Origin: JAGVSR01 sp964458265
Lineage (GTDB): Bacteria; Pseudomonadota; Alphaproteobacteria; Rhizobiales; Hyphomicrobiaceae
DNA: 64,000 nucleotides
Direction of reading: 5' to 3'
Assembly (NCBI GenBank): GCA_964458265.1
Contig: CAYWIF010000017.1
Span: 3,530-67,529 of the forward strand
Below, piece after piece: positions 15,647-24,643 of this stretch (its first letter is position 1; each line of letters opens with the position of its first letter). The notes beneath the pieces were generated by a model, which saw only the letters and a list, made by a program, of their open reading frames with translations, was not told the DNA's origin and ran no database searches. A program made the position numbers and the translations under genes.

Positions 15647-17515
15647 TTGGAAAGCGATACCCTGTTGTCCCGGCTGTTCGAACGCTTTGAGAAACACATC
15701 GATCCCTTTACGGGTGACGGTTCGGTGCGTCCGCCCGCCACGCTGGCGGCCTTCTACTGGCATTTCGTCGGGCAGAGCCGCGGGGTCTTTGCGCTTCTTT
15801 TGTTCATGGGCTTTTGCGCCGGCGTTCTGGAAGCCTCGCTGTTTGCCTTCGTTGGGTCGCTGGTCGACCGCATGCGCGTGGCGACAAGTCCGGAGACGTT
15901 CTTCGCCGACAACGGCACGCTGCTTTTGTTCATGGCGTTCGTTGCAGCCGTCCTGCGGCCGGCGGTGTCGTTTGTGCACGATCTCGTCAAGCACCAGATG
16001 ATCGGCGGGTCGTTCACGAGCCTCGTCCGCTGGCAGTCGCACGCCTACGTGCTGCGGCAAAGCCTGGGATTTTTCCAGAACGATTTCGCCGGCCGCGTCG
16101 CCAACAAGGTGATGCAGGCAGGTCCGGCGGTGCGCGAAAGCGTGGTGCAGGCCATCGATGCGGTGTGGTTCGTTGGCGTCTACTGGCTAACGGCGCTGGT
16201 GCTCTTTGCGTCGGCGGATTGGCGGCTGATCGGTCCGCTCGTGATCTGGTTTGCGGCCTATGTGCTCGTGTTGCGTTATTTCATTCCGCGGCTCAAGGCG
16301 CGGGCCATCGAGACGAGCGAGGCACGCTCCATGCTTACGGGGCGGATCGTGGACAGTTACACCAACATCCTCACGGTCAAGCTATTCGCCCACACGGAGC
16401 GCGAGGACGCCTACGCCAAGGCCGCCATGCAGGAGCAGCTCGACAAGCTGCAGGTGCAGCTCCGCCTGACAACTTTGATGGAAACATCTTTGTTTGCGCT
16501 GAACGGGCTCTTGCTCGTCGGCATGTCCGCGCTCGCGATTTCGTTGTGGAGCCAGCAGGCGGTGACGATCGGCGCGATTGCGCTGGTGATGGGGCTGACG
16601 ATCCGGATCGTCAACATGTCCGGGTGGGTGATGTGGACGGTTGCCGGAATTTTCGAGAACCTCGGTATCGCCTACGAGAGCATGGAGACGATTTCGCGTC
16701 CGTGGACGGTGCTCGACAAGCCGGGCGCGCGTGCTCTTTTGGTGCCGAAAGGCGAGATCGCGTTCGAAAATGTGACGTTTCACTACGGCAAACGCGGCGG
16801 CGTGATCGAGGGCTTGTCGCTGAGGATCGCGCCGGGCGAGAAGGTCGGGCTTGTCGGCCGGTCGGGTGCGGGAAAGTCCACGCTGGTCAGCCTGTTGATG
16901 CGGTTCTACGACGCGGAAGGCGGGCGCATTCTGATCGACGGGCAGGATATTGCCGACGTGACCCAAGAGAGCCTCAGGTCGCAGATCGGGCTCGTGACGC
17001 AGGATACGTCGCTGCTGCACCGATCCGTCCTCGACAACATTCTATACGGGCGGCCGGAGGCGGGATTGGAAGCCGCCAAGGCCGCTGCGCGGCGCGCGCA
17101 CGCGGATCAGTTCATTCCCGAGCTGGAAGACCTTGCCGGACGCAAGGGCTATTCGGCGCACGTCGGCGAGCGCGGCGTCAAGCTCTCCGGCGGGCAGCGG
17201 CAGCGCATCGCCATCGCGCGCGTGCTGCTGAAGGACGCGCCTGTTCTCGTTCTCGACGAGGCAACGAGCGCGCTCGACAGCGAGGTCGAAGCGGCGATCC
17301 AAGAGAGCTTGCGCGAATTGATGGCGGGAAAGACAGTCATTGCGATTGCCCACCGTCTATCGACGATCGCCGCGATGGACCGGCTCGTGATCATGGATCA
17401 GGGCCGGATCGTGGAAGAGGGATCGCACGCGGAACTCCTGCGGCGTGGCGGTCTCTACGCCGATCTTTGGGCCCGTCAATCAGGCGGCTTTCTCGCGCAG
17501 GAAGCGGCCGAGTAG
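15647..17515 (+). CDS. ABC half-transporter A (MsbA/ATM-like exporter)
   Basis: A protein of up to 622 residues with a six-helix transmembrane domain (about residues 30-330) fused to an ABC ATPase domain. Walker A is GRSGAGKSTLVSLL near residue 406, the signature LSGGQRQRIAIARVLLK near 520 and Walker B VLVLDEATSALDS near 540; the D-loop and H-loop (AHRLST) are intact. Such half-transporters export lipids or peptides as dimers. The frame begins with TTG 15647; another TTG at 15665 aligns better with the start of the paralogue downstream. Only about 70 bases separate it from the second half-transporter, so the two are probably one transcript and may form a heterodimer. Confidence 0.88.
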   Translation: MESDTLLSRLFERFEKHIDPFTGDGSVRPPATLAAFYWHFVGQSRGVFALLLFMGFCAGVLEASLFAFVGSLVDRMRVATSPETFFADNGTLLLFMAFVAAVLRPAVSFVHDLVKHQMIGGSFTSLVRWQSHAYVLRQSLGFFQNDFAGRVANKVMQAGPAVRESVVQAIDAVWFVGVYWLTALVLFASADWRLIGPLVIWFAAYVLVLRYFIPRLKARAIETSEARSMLTGRIVDSYTNILTVKLFAHTEREDAYAKAAMQEQLDKLQVQLRLTTLMETSLFALNGLLLVGMSALAISLWSQQAVTIGAIALVMGLTIRIVNMSGWVMWTVAGIFENLGIAYESMETISRPWTVLDKPGARALLVPKGEIAFENVTFHYGKRGGVIEGLSLRIAPGEKVGLVGRSGAGKSTLVSLLMRFYDAEGGRILIDGQDIADVTQESLRSQIGLVTQDTSLLHRSVLDNILYGRPEAGLEAAKAAARRAHADQFIPELEDLAGRKGYSAHVGERGVKLSGGQRQRIAIARVLLKDAPVLVLDEATSALDSEVEAAIQESLRELMAGKTVIAIAHRLSTIAAMDRLVIMDQGRIVEEGSHAELLRRGGLYADLWARQSGGFLAQEAAE

Positions 17516-17586
17516 GTTTCCGGCTTTCCCGAAGCAGCGGGCCGTGGCATAGCGCATCGCCGCTTAGATGCTTTTCGTGTGGTTCG

Positions 17587-19425
17587 ATGTTCGCCTGGTT
17601 TGAAAAGCTCATCGATCCCTATCGCAGCGTGCCGCTCGCGCCGCCACCGGCTGGGCTCGGCGCCTTCTTCTGGCATTATGTGAAGCCGGTCTGGCCTGTC
17701 GTGCTGACTATCGGACTGCTGACGGCATCGATCGCTGCGCTTGAAATCGTGATGCTCGACTATGTCGGGCGGTTCGTCGATCTGATGTCGAATGCGGATC
17801 GCGCGACGTTTTTCGAGGTGCACGGCGGTGAAGTCATTCGCATGGCGGTGCTCGCGCTTGTCGTGCTGCCGCTATTGGCCGTGACTTGGGAGTTCGTTTT
17901 CCACCAGTCCTTCGCCGGCAATTTTCCGATGATGATCCGCTGGCAGGGACATCGTTACGTGCTGCGCCAGAGCTTGTCGTTCTTTCAAGACGATTTCGCG
18001 GGGCGGATCGCCAATACGCTCATGCAAACGGCGCTGGCGGTTCGCGACAGTGTCGAGCGGGTGATCAATACGATCGTCTATGCCGTCGTTTATGTCGTGA
18101 GCGCGCTTGCGGTTCTGGCATCGGCGGACTGGCGGCTCGCCATTCCATTGGCGGTCTGGATCGCGTGCTACGTTCTGGCCGGAACGTATTTCATGCCGCG
18201 TCTGGCCAGGCTTTCGGAGCGACAGGCGGATGCGCGGTCCGTCATGACCGGGCGAGTCATCGACAGCTACACCAACGTGACGTCGGTCAAGCTATTTGCC
18301 CATACGGCTGCCGAGGACGCCTACGCCAAGGAGAGCATGTCTGCTTTCCTCAATACGGTTTACGCGCAAATGCGGCTCGTGACGCAAATGAACGTGTGCC
18401 TGCGGCTGCTCAACTATGGGCTGATGGCCGTGACGCTCATTGTGTCGATCTTTCTTTGGCAAGCGAACCTCGTCACGGTCGGCGCGATTGCGGTGGCGAC
18501 GAGTTTGGCCATGCGCCTCGATGCCCTGTCGGACTGGGTGCTGTGGCAAGTGGCCGGCCTCTTTGAGAGCATGGGCGTGGTGCGCGACGGCGCCAGCACG
18601 TTGTCAAAGCCGCTCGGCATCGCGGATAAGCCTGGGGCGCCAGCGCTGAAGGTGCGGGACGGTGCCATCGCGTTCGAGGATGTGACGTTCCACTACGGAA
18701 AAGGGCGTGGCGTCATCCAAAGTCTCAATCTCCGGATCGCTCCGGGTGAGAAGGTCGGGATTGTCGGGCGCTCGGGAGCGGGAAAGTCGACGCTGGTCAA
18801 CCTGCTGCTGCGATTTTTTGAGCCCGAAGCGGGGCGCGTGACGATCGACGGGCAGGATATTCGCGACGTGACGCAAGAGAGCCTGCGACAGGCGATCGGC
18901 GTGGTGACACAGGATACGGCGCTGCTGCACCGTTCGGTGGGCGATAATCTTCGCTATGGCCGGCCGGATGCAACGGAGGCCGAGATTGAACGGGCCATGC
19001 AACTGGCATCGGCGGACCGGTTCATCGCGAACCTGAATGACGGCAGGGGCCGCGTGGGGTTGAATGCGATGGTGGGCGAGCGGGGCGTGAAGCTTTCGGG
19101 CGGCCAGCGGCAACGGATCGCCATCGCGCGCGTGCTGCTGAAGAACGCACCGATCCTCGTGCTGGACGAGGCGACGAGCGCGCTCGACAGCGAGGTGGAG
19201 GCTGCGATCCAAGAGAGCCTCAACGACCTGATGGCTGACAAAACCGTCATTGCCATCGCGCACCGGCTGTCGACGATCGCCGCGATGGACCGGTTGGTCA
19301 TCATGGACCAGGGTCGGATCGTAGAGGAAGGCAGCCACGCCGAACTCATCGCGAAGGGCGGGCTTTATGCGTCGCTTTGGAAGCGGCAATCGGGCGGGTT
19401 CCTGGCCGAGGATGGCGCGGCATGA
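17587..19425 (+). CDS. ABC half-transporter B (paralogue of the preceding gene)
   Basis: A 612-residue ABC exporter with the same plan as its neighbour: an N-terminal segment MFAWFEKLIDPY, six transmembrane helices, then an ATPase domain with GRSGAGKSTLVNLL, LSGGQRQRIAIARVLLK and ILVLDEATSALDSEVEAA. The ATPase halves of the two proteins are nearly identical over long stretches, whereas the membrane domains differ more, suggesting tandem duplication followed by divergence of the substrate path. All catalytic motifs are intact, so neither site looks degenerate. The start at ATG 17587 gives the matching N-terminus. Substrate is unknown. trmL is convergent downstream. Confidence 0.92.
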   Translation: MFAWFEKLIDPYRSVPLAPPPAGLGAFFWHYVKPVWPVVLTIGLLTASIAALEIVMLDYVGRFVDLMSNADRATFFEVHGGEVIRMAVLALVVLPLLAVTWEFVFHQSFAGNFPMMIRWQGHRYVLRQSLSFFQDDFAGRIANTLMQTALAVRDSVERVINTIVYAVVYVVSALAVLASADWRLAIPLAVWIACYVLAGTYFMPRLARLSERQADARSVMTGRVIDSYTNVTSVKLFAHTAAEDAYAKESMSAFLNTVYAQMRLVTQMNVCLRLLNYGLMAVTLIVSIFLWQANLVTVGAIAVATSLAMRLDALSDWVLWQVAGLFESMGVVRDGASTLSKPLGIADKPGAPALKVRDGAIAFEDVTFHYGKGRGVIQSLNLRIAPGEKVGIVGRSGAGKSTLVNLLLRFFEPEAGRVTIDGQDIRDVTQESLRQAIGVVTQDTALLHRSVGDNLRYGRPDATEAEIERAMQLASADRFIANLNDGRGRVGLNAMVGERGVKLSGGQRQRIAIARVLLKNAPILVLDEATSALDSEVEAAIQESLNDLMADKTVIAIAHRLSTIAAMDRLVIMDQGRIVEEGSHAELIAKGGLYASLWKRQSGGFLAEDGAA

Positions 19426-19509
19426 GTCTGGGCTAGACCGGGACCGCGCACCGCACCAAAGGCCAAATTCAAAATTGTCGTCGATCAGGGACTGGTGGGC
19501 TCCAATCCT

Positions 19510-19974
19510 TCATTGGTCTGGAAATCCTTTGGTCTGGCGCAAAGCCTCGGCCAGCGCGATGGCCGCGGCCAGGGCGACATTGAGGGACCGGAGCGGGGGT
19601 TTGATAGGGATCGATACAGAGGCGTCACAGGCTTCGCGGACAACGTCGGGCACACCGGCACTCTCCCGGCCAAATAGTAGAGTGTCGGAGTCGGAAAAAG
19701 TGAAGTCCGGTAACCTGGACGGAGTCTTGGAGGTGAGCAGGACGAGGCGGCCTGTGCCTGGGGCCGACCGGCCGGCGAGATAGCGCTCCCACGACAGATG
19801 ACGTGTCAAGTCGACGTGGGCGATGTAGTCGAGGCCCGCGCGGCGCAAATTGCGGTCGCCCATGTCGAAGCCGGCCGGTCCAATCAGGTCGACCGGCGTA
19901 CTAAAGCACGCGGCAAGGCGCAGGATCGTGCCGGTGTTTTGCGGAATGTCGGGTTGGTATAGCGCCAGGCGCAT
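19510..19974 (-). CDS. trmL: tRNA (cytidine/uridine(34)-2'-O)-methyltransferase
   Basis: A 154-residue SPOUT-class methyltransferase matching TrmL in length. It methylates the 2'-O of the wobble nucleotide of leucine tRNAs using S-adenosylmethionine. Motif 1 is LYQPDIPQNTGTILRLAACF at the N-terminus, with NTG then R as the catalytic arginine region. LLFGRESAGVPD and the knot sequence IPIKPPLRSLNVALAAAIAL complete the AdoMet-binding trefoil. In canonical TrmL the last motif reads PxxxxRSLNLSxxxA, so this protein has LNVALA. It is divergent from petA. Confidence 0.92.
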   Translation of the reverse strand: MRLALYQPDIPQNTGTILRLAACFSTPVDLIGPAGFDMGDRNLRRAGLDYIAHVDLTRHLSWERYLAGRSAPGTGRLVLLTSKTPSRLPDFTFSDSDTLLFGRESAGVPDVVREACDASVSIPIKPPLRSLNVALAAAIALAEALRQTKGFPDQ

Positions 19975-20173
19975 CGAAGAAGGACCGGAATGTCAGCGAC
20001 GGATGACAGGGATGTGGCGCCGATCATTCGTGATGCAGCGCGAAGGCGACGTGGGTGCGGCCAAACGATGCAAGACTTCTGGACGCGAACCGAAGGGTCG
20101 AACATAGCAGTATAAGAGGCGCCGGCTTAACTAGCATTCCATGACCGATTCGACGGCACGGAGACTTTGACCG

Positions 20174-20196
20174 TTGCGGCACGGGAGATGCCGCAA
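20174..20196 (+). promoter_or_regulatory. Hairpin in the petABC leader
   Basis: Arms TTGCGGCA / TGCCGCAA form an 8-bp stem with a 7-nt loop, about 50 bases before the petA start. No T-run follows, so it is more likely a leader structure or protein-binding dyad than a terminator. Confidence 0.35.
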
Positions 20197-20246
20197 TCGG
20201 ACAGAACGACCGCCGGGCGGCCGCATCACAACATCTGGAGGGACAC

Positions 20247-20819
20247 GTGGCTGCGACAGCAGAAGAGCCAAACCGCAGAGATTTCCTCGTCATCGCCGGA
20301 AGCGCTTTCGCGGCGGTGGGTGGTGCCATCTCGCTGTGGCCGTTCATTGCGCAAATGAACCCGGACAGCAGCGCGCAGGCGCTGGCTTCGGTGGAACTCG
20401 ATCTGTCTCCGGTGAAGGAAGGGCAGGCGATTACCGCCATGTGGCGGGGCAAGCCGGTTTTCATTCGCAACCGCACGAAGGAAGAGGTTGCGAAGGCGAT
20501 CGCCGACGACGGGGCGGCGTTGCCGGACAATTCCGCGCGCAACATGGCGTTGCCAGAGAGCGATCCGGCGACGGATGCCAACAGGACCAAACAAGGGCAT
20601 GAGAACTTTCTGATTCTCATCGGCATCTGTACGCACCTGGGATGCATCCCCAAGGGGCAGGCGATCGGCGACAGCAAGGGCGAATTCGGCGGTTGGTTCT
20701 GTCCCTGCCACGGCTCGCACTACGACACCGCAGGCCGCATCCGGAAGGGGCCAGCGCCCCGTAATCTGGAAGTGCCGCCGTACGCCTTCATCGGCGATAG
20801 CAAAATCAAGATCGGCTAA
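20247..20819 (+). CDS. petA: Ubiquinol-cytochrome c reductase, Rieske iron-sulfur subunit
   Basis: A 190-residue Rieske protein of the bc1 complex. It carries the [2Fe-2S] cluster that takes the first electron from ubiquinol and passes it to cytochrome c1. A twin-arginine-type N-terminus (NRRDFLVIAGSAF) leads into the single membrane anchor (about residues 13-35). Cluster ligands are in CTHLGCIP and CPCHGSHYD, each supplying Cys and His. The start is GTG 20247, supported by GGAGGG eight bases upstream. It is the first gene of the petABC operon; petB follows after 12 bases. Confidence 0.95.
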   Translation: MAATAEEPNRRDFLVIAGSAFAAVGGAISLWPFIAQMNPDSSAQALASVELDLSPVKEGQAITAMWRGKPVFIRNRTKEEVAKAIADDGAALPDNSARNMALPESDPATDANRTKQGHENFLILIGICTHLGCIPKGQAIGDSKGEFGGWFCPCHGSHYDTAGRIRKGPAPRNLEVPPYAFIGDSKIKIG

Positions 20820-20831
20820 GGGAGCACAATC

Positions 20832-22124
20832 ATGTCGGCTCACGAGTCGAATTACGAACCTACCTCACGCCTTGGAAAGTGGTTCGATGAACGGCTTCCC
20901 GTCGCGCGGCTGATGCACGGACAGTTCGTGGATTTTCCGACGCCGCGCAACTTGAACTATGCGTGGACGTTCGGCGGCATTCTCACGTTCTGTCTGGCGC
21001 TGCAAATCGTGTCGGGTATCGTACTGGCAATGCACTATCAGCCGAGCGCAGAGGGCGCATTCGCATCCGTCGATCACATCCGGCGTGATGTGAACTTCGG
21101 CTGGCTCATTCAGCCGATGCACGCGGTCGGCGCGTCGATGTTCTTCGTCGCGGTTTACATCCATATTTTCCGCGGACTGTATTACGGATCGTATAAGGCG
21201 CCGCGTGAGGTGCTCTGGATCCTCGGCGTGTTCATTCTGTTTGCCATGATGGCGACGGCGTTCATGGGTTACGCCCTGCCTTGGGGACAGATGAGCTTCT
21301 GGGGCGTGACCGTGATTACGAACCTGTTCTCGGCCCTAGACAGCATCTGGGCGGGGCTGGGGACCGCGATCACGGAATGGCTGTGGGGCGGATACGCGGT
21401 CACCGGCGTGACGCTGAACCGCTTCTTCTCGCTTCACTATCTGCTGCCGTTTGTGATCGCCGGTCTCGTGATCCTGCACATCTGGGCACTGCACGTGGCG
21501 GGTCAGAACAATCCGACCGGGCTCGACATCAAGTCGAAGTCGGATTCGGTGCCGATGTATCCTTACGCCGTGGCAAAGGATGCGGTCGGCCTCTTCGCCT
21601 TCCTGATCGTGTTCGCCTGGTTTGTGCTGATCATGCCGGATTATCTCGGCCATGCGGACAACTTCACGCCGGCCAATCCCTTGGTGACGCCACCGCATAT
21701 CGTGCCTGAATGGTACTTCCTGCCGTTCTACGCGATCCTCAGGGCCATTCCGTCGAAGCTTGGCGGCGTGATCGCCATGTTTGCGTCGGTGCTGATCCTG
21801 CTCTTCGTGCCATGGCTCGATACGAGCCGCGTTCGATCAGCAAAGTACCGGCCGTACTATAAAATCGCGTTTTGGTTTTTCGTCTTCACGTGCGTGGCGC
21901 TTGGCTGGCTTGGGTCGAAGCCGGCGGAACAGCCGTACGTTTTCTGGGCGCAGTTCTTCACGTTCGCCTACTTCGCGTTCTTCCTGATCGCGTTGCCGGT
22001 GCTGGGGCTGATCGAGACGCCGAAGCAGTTACCGCGTTCCATTACGGAATCGGTGCTGGGCAAGTCCGGTGGCGGCGGTGCGGCTGTGCCGGCTGGCGCG
22101 GCTGCCGCGCCAGAGAAGCGCTGA
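20832..22124 (+). CDS. petB: Cytochrome b of the bc1 complex
   Basis: A 430-residue cytochrome b with eight predicted transmembrane helices and two b-type haems. It provides the quinol oxidation and quinone reduction sites. Visible landmarks are GYALPWGQMSFWGVTVITN around the Qo site, and PEWYFLPFYAILRAIPSKLGG, containing the PEWY motif. Haem-ligand histidines lie in helices II and IV. Length and full-length (b6 plus subunit IV) fusion match the alphaproteobacterial bc1 type. The tail after the last helix is Gly/Ala-rich. It lies between petA and petC with tight spacing. Confidence 0.97.
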   Translation: MSAHESNYEPTSRLGKWFDERLPVARLMHGQFVDFPTPRNLNYAWTFGGILTFCLALQIVSGIVLAMHYQPSAEGAFASVDHIRRDVNFGWLIQPMHAVGASMFFVAVYIHIFRGLYYGSYKAPREVLWILGVFILFAMMATAFMGYALPWGQMSFWGVTVITNLFSALDSIWAGLGTAITEWLWGGYAVTGVTLNRFFSLHYLLPFVIAGLVILHIWALHVAGQNNPTGLDIKSKSDSVPMYPYAVAKDAVGLFAFLIVFAWFVLIMPDYLGHADNFTPANPLVTPPHIVPEWYFLPFYAILRAIPSKLGGVIAMFASVLILLFVPWLDTSRVRSAKYRPYYKIAFWFFVFTCVALGWLGSKPAEQPYVFWAQFFTFAYFAFFLIALPVLGLIETPKQLPRSITESVLGKSGGGGAAVPAGAAAAPEKR

Positions 22125-22137
22125 GGGGGATCGCGAG

Positions 22138-23154
22138 ATGACGACAAGAAAACATACCTCGGCTCTGACTGTGGCTGGAATTGCCGCCGCCGGGCTTGCA
22201 GCCGCAGTCATGTCGGTGCCGCTGCCCGCTCACGCGGCCGGCGCCGCGCCGGAGATCCCGCGCGTGGGCTGGTCGTTCGATGGTCTAAGCGGGCAGTTTG
22301 ACAGGGCTCAGTTGCAGCGCGGGTTTCAGGTTTATCAGAATGTCTGTTCTGCCTGTCATGGCCTGAACAGACTTTCGTTCCGGAATCTGGTGCAGCCGGG
22401 TGGACCGGAATTTCCGGAAGAGGCGGTGAAAGAACTGGCGAAGTCTTGGCCCAACAAGATTATCGACGGTCCAAACGAGGCCGGCGAGATGTTCGAGCGC
22501 GATGCATTGCTCTCGGACCGCATCCTTGGCCCGTACAGAAACGAGCAGGCGGCGCGCGCGGCGCAGAACGGCGCCTATCCGCCGGATCTGTCGCTGATTT
22601 CGCGGGCGCGCAATCCCGAGTACCACGGCTCGGCGTTTTCGCACGGCCCGCACATGGTGAAGGACATTCTGACCGGATATCAGGCGGGCGGACCGGACTA
22701 CCTGCATGCCTTGTTGACCGGATACACGGACGTGCCGTCGTACGTGCGGGAAGAGAATGGACATCTGAAGCGGGTCGGTGCGGAAGGGCCGGGGGGTAAA
22801 CCTGTGGAGCAATGTGCTTCGGTCAATCCCGGTGAGGACGGGAAACCGGACGAGTGCGTCGCGCTGGCCGAGGGCATGAGCTACAACGCGGCGTTTCCTG
22901 GTCATCAGATCGCCATGCCGGCCATTCTGGCCGATGGTGCCGTCGAGTATCCCAAGGACGAGAACGGCGTCGCGATGGTGCCGGCGACGCTGGACCAGCA
23001 CGCGCGCGATGTCGCCGCGTTCCTGGCCTGGGCGGCCGATCCGCACCTCAACCAGCGCAAGGCGACCGGTTGGCAGGCACTGCTGTTCCTGCTGATTACG
23101 ACGGTACTTCTCTATTTCGGCAAGAAGCGGATCTGGTCGCGGATCGAACACTGA
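22138..23154 (+). CDS. petC: Cytochrome c1 of the bc1 complex
   Basis: A 338-residue cytochrome c1. A signal peptide (about residues 1-38) precedes the haem-binding motif CSACHG in NVCSACHGLNRLSFRNL. An axial-ligand methionine is expected further on, in the MSYNAAFPGHQIAMP region. The single C-terminal helix (GWQALLFLLITTVLLYF) anchors the periplasmic domain. It receives electrons from the Rieske protein and reduces soluble cytochrome c. The start at ATG 22138 is preceded by GGGGATCGCGAG, 13 bases after petB. A strong terminator directly follows. Confidence 0.97.
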   Translation: MTTRKHTSALTVAGIAAAGLAAAVMSVPLPAHAAGAAPEIPRVGWSFDGLSGQFDRAQLQRGFQVYQNVCSACHGLNRLSFRNLVQPGGPEFPEEAVKELAKSWPNKIIDGPNEAGEMFERDALLSDRILGPYRNEQAARAAQNGAYPPDLSLISRARNPEYHGSAFSHGPHMVKDILTGYQAGGPDYLHALLTGYTDVPSYVREENGHLKRVGAEGPGGKPVEQCASVNPGEDGKPDECVALAEGMSYNAAFPGHQIAMPAILADGAVEYPKDENGVAMVPATLDQHARDVAAFLAWAADPHLNQRKATGWQALLFLLITTVLLYFGKKRIWSRIEH

Positions 23155-23181
23155 TGCTATGGACTGAGCCTCGGTGAGGCG

Positions 23182-23219
23182 GCGGGCGCAGGGCTAGTCT
23201 CTGCGCCCGCTTTTTTTTT
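23182..23219 (+). terminator. Rho-independent terminator of petABC
   Basis: A 10-bp GC stem GCGGGCGCAG / CTGCGCCCGC with a 9-nt loop is followed by nine T (23211-23219). Confidence 0.95.
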
Positions 23220-23241
23220 GATTGATATGCAGGAGGACGCG

Positions 23242-24117
23242 GTGGCAGCATCGGTTCTGGGGATCGTCGGCGGTAGCGGGTTCTACAATCTGCCGGGACT
23301 GGCGCATGCGCGCTGGGAGCATGTGGAGAGTCCGTTCGGCAAGCCGTCGGACGATATTCTGTTCGCCGAAATGGACGGACTGCCAATACGGTTCCTGCCG
23401 CGGCACGGACGAGGACATAAAGTTCCGCCATCGGCCATCAATTACCGCGCGAACATCGACGCCTTGAAGCGCGCCGGCGTGACGGATCTGGTTTCCGTCT
23501 CCGCGTGCGGGTCATTGAAGGAAGAGTATCCGCCGGGGCATTTCGTGCTCGTCGATCAATTCATCGACCGGACGTTTGCGCGGGAGAAGTCGTTCTTCGG
23601 GCCGGGTCTCGTCGCGCATGTGTCAGTTGCCGATCCGGTAAGTCCGCTGCTCGTCGATGCGCTGGAGGCTGCCGCGAAGGCGGAGGCCATCGCGCACACC
23701 CGGGGTGGGACTTATCTTGTGATGGAGGGGCCGCAGTTTTCGACGCGCGCGGAATCGAACCTCTACAGGAGCTGGGGTTGCGATGTGATCGGCATGACGA
23801 ACATGCCCGAAGCCAAGCTCGCGCGGGAAGCCGAAATTTGTTACGCGACGGTGGCGATGGTGACCGATTACGATTGCTGGCACGACGATCATGCAGCGGT
23901 CGACGTGGCTTCCATCATCGCCGTGATGCATGCCAATACGGACAAGGCGCAGCGGCTGGTTGCGCGGCTCGCGCGGGATTTTCCCCGTGAACATCCGGCC
24001 TGTCCGATCGGATCGGACCGTGCGCTCGACGTGGCGCTGATCACATCGCCCGACGCACGCGATGCGGCGCTGCTGAGGCGGCTCGATGCTGTCGCCGGGC
24101 GGGTTTTGAAGGCGTGA
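23242..24117 (+). CDS. mtnP: S-methyl-5'-thioadenosine phosphorylase
   Basis: A 291-residue phosphorylase of the PNP/MTAP family that converts 5'-methylthioadenosine (MTA) and phosphate to adenine and methylthioribose-1-phosphate. The N-terminal GIVGGSGFYNLPGL supplies the phosphate loop and FLPRHGRGH the second phosphate motif. GMTNMPEAKLAREAEICY and DYDCWHDDHAAV are typical of MTAP rather than general purine phosphorylases. The best start is GTG 23242 with AGGAGG five bases upstream; an ATG at 23227 is in frame but precedes that site. It begins just past the petC terminator, so it needs its own promoter. Downstream genes (apt, mtnA, aldolase) use both reaction products. Confidence 0.93.
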   Translation: MAASVLGIVGGSGFYNLPGLAHARWEHVESPFGKPSDDILFAEMDGLPIRFLPRHGRGHKVPPSAINYRANIDALKRAGVTDLVSVSACGSLKEEYPPGHFVLVDQFIDRTFAREKSFFGPGLVAHVSVADPVSPLLVDALEAAAKAEAIAHTRGGTYLVMEGPQFSTRAESNLYRSWGCDVIGMTNMPEAKLAREAEICYATVAMVTDYDCWHDDHAAVDVASIIAVMHANTDKAQRLVARLARDFPREHPACPIGSDRALDVALITSPDARDAALLRRLDAVAGRVLKA

Positions 24118-24121
24118 GGTG

Positions 24122-24532
24122 TCAGCTGTTCGGGAAGGTGATGAGGATCTTCGCTTTGAGCAGTTCGGGGAATGCCGCTTCGAGGGCTTGGCCGCCAAGC
24201 CAGAGGAGGCCAGCGAGGATGATGAGCGCCGGAATGGCCGCGAAAACGGCCTTGATGAAAAACAGCATCAGCCGGAAAAACGGCACGTCGATCGAGCGGA
24301 CGGCGGCGGGATAGGCCTCCTGCTCGGCGTAGCCGGCGTAGGGGTCGGCGGAGGCGTAGGCTGCCGGTTCGGGCTGCGGCGCCGACAGTCCGGACGGCAT
24401 GGCCTCACGTTCGCGGGCTTCGCGTTCGCGGGCTTCCCGGGCGCGAGCTTCCTTTTCGCGCCGAACCGTCCGCGGCAGGTCTTCCATATCGCCGTCGGCG
24501 GTCAGCGGCAGTGACATCGCATCCATTCCCAT
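24122..24532 (-). CDS. Single-helix membrane protein with charged coiled region
   Basis: A 136-residue protein. The N-terminal third contains a highly charged Arg/Glu/Ala repeat stretch (about residues 22-45, repeated AREAREREAR) that should form a helix. A Pro/Ala/Tyr-rich linker follows, and then one transmembrane helix (about residues 92-115). I do not recognise a family. It lies on the opposite strand inside the MTA-salvage cluster, ending four bases after mtnP. The low-complexity region makes homology searches unreliable. It could act as a membrane-bound scaffold, but nothing shows this directly. Confidence 0.55.
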   Translation of the reverse strand: MGMDAMSLPLTADGDMEDLPRTVRREKEARAREAREREAREREAMPSGLSAPQPEPAAYASADPYAGYAEQEAYPAAVRSIDVPFFRLMLFFIKAVFAAIPALIILAGLLWLGGQALEAAFPELLKAKILITFPNS

Positions 24533-24643
24533 GGCTCAAAGACCTTGCCTGCGAATCAAAATCAAACCGAGCTTAGCGGTCCGGCTATCGATTGACCTTC
24601 GATATTGGTAGTTTGCGCCGTCAATTTGACGGGGAGGTGTCTG

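Noticed and set aside
15814..17586. Very long open frame (591 codons) overlapping the first ABC transporter in another frame
   Set aside because: It is the upstream extension of the second transporter's frame through GC-rich sequence. Its translation is Arg/Ala-rich with no family resemblance, whereas the other frame encodes a full ABC exporter.
20140..20169. Nine-codon frame just before petA as a possible leader peptide
   Set aside because: No ribosome binding site and no attenuator-like structure with alternative pairings was found.
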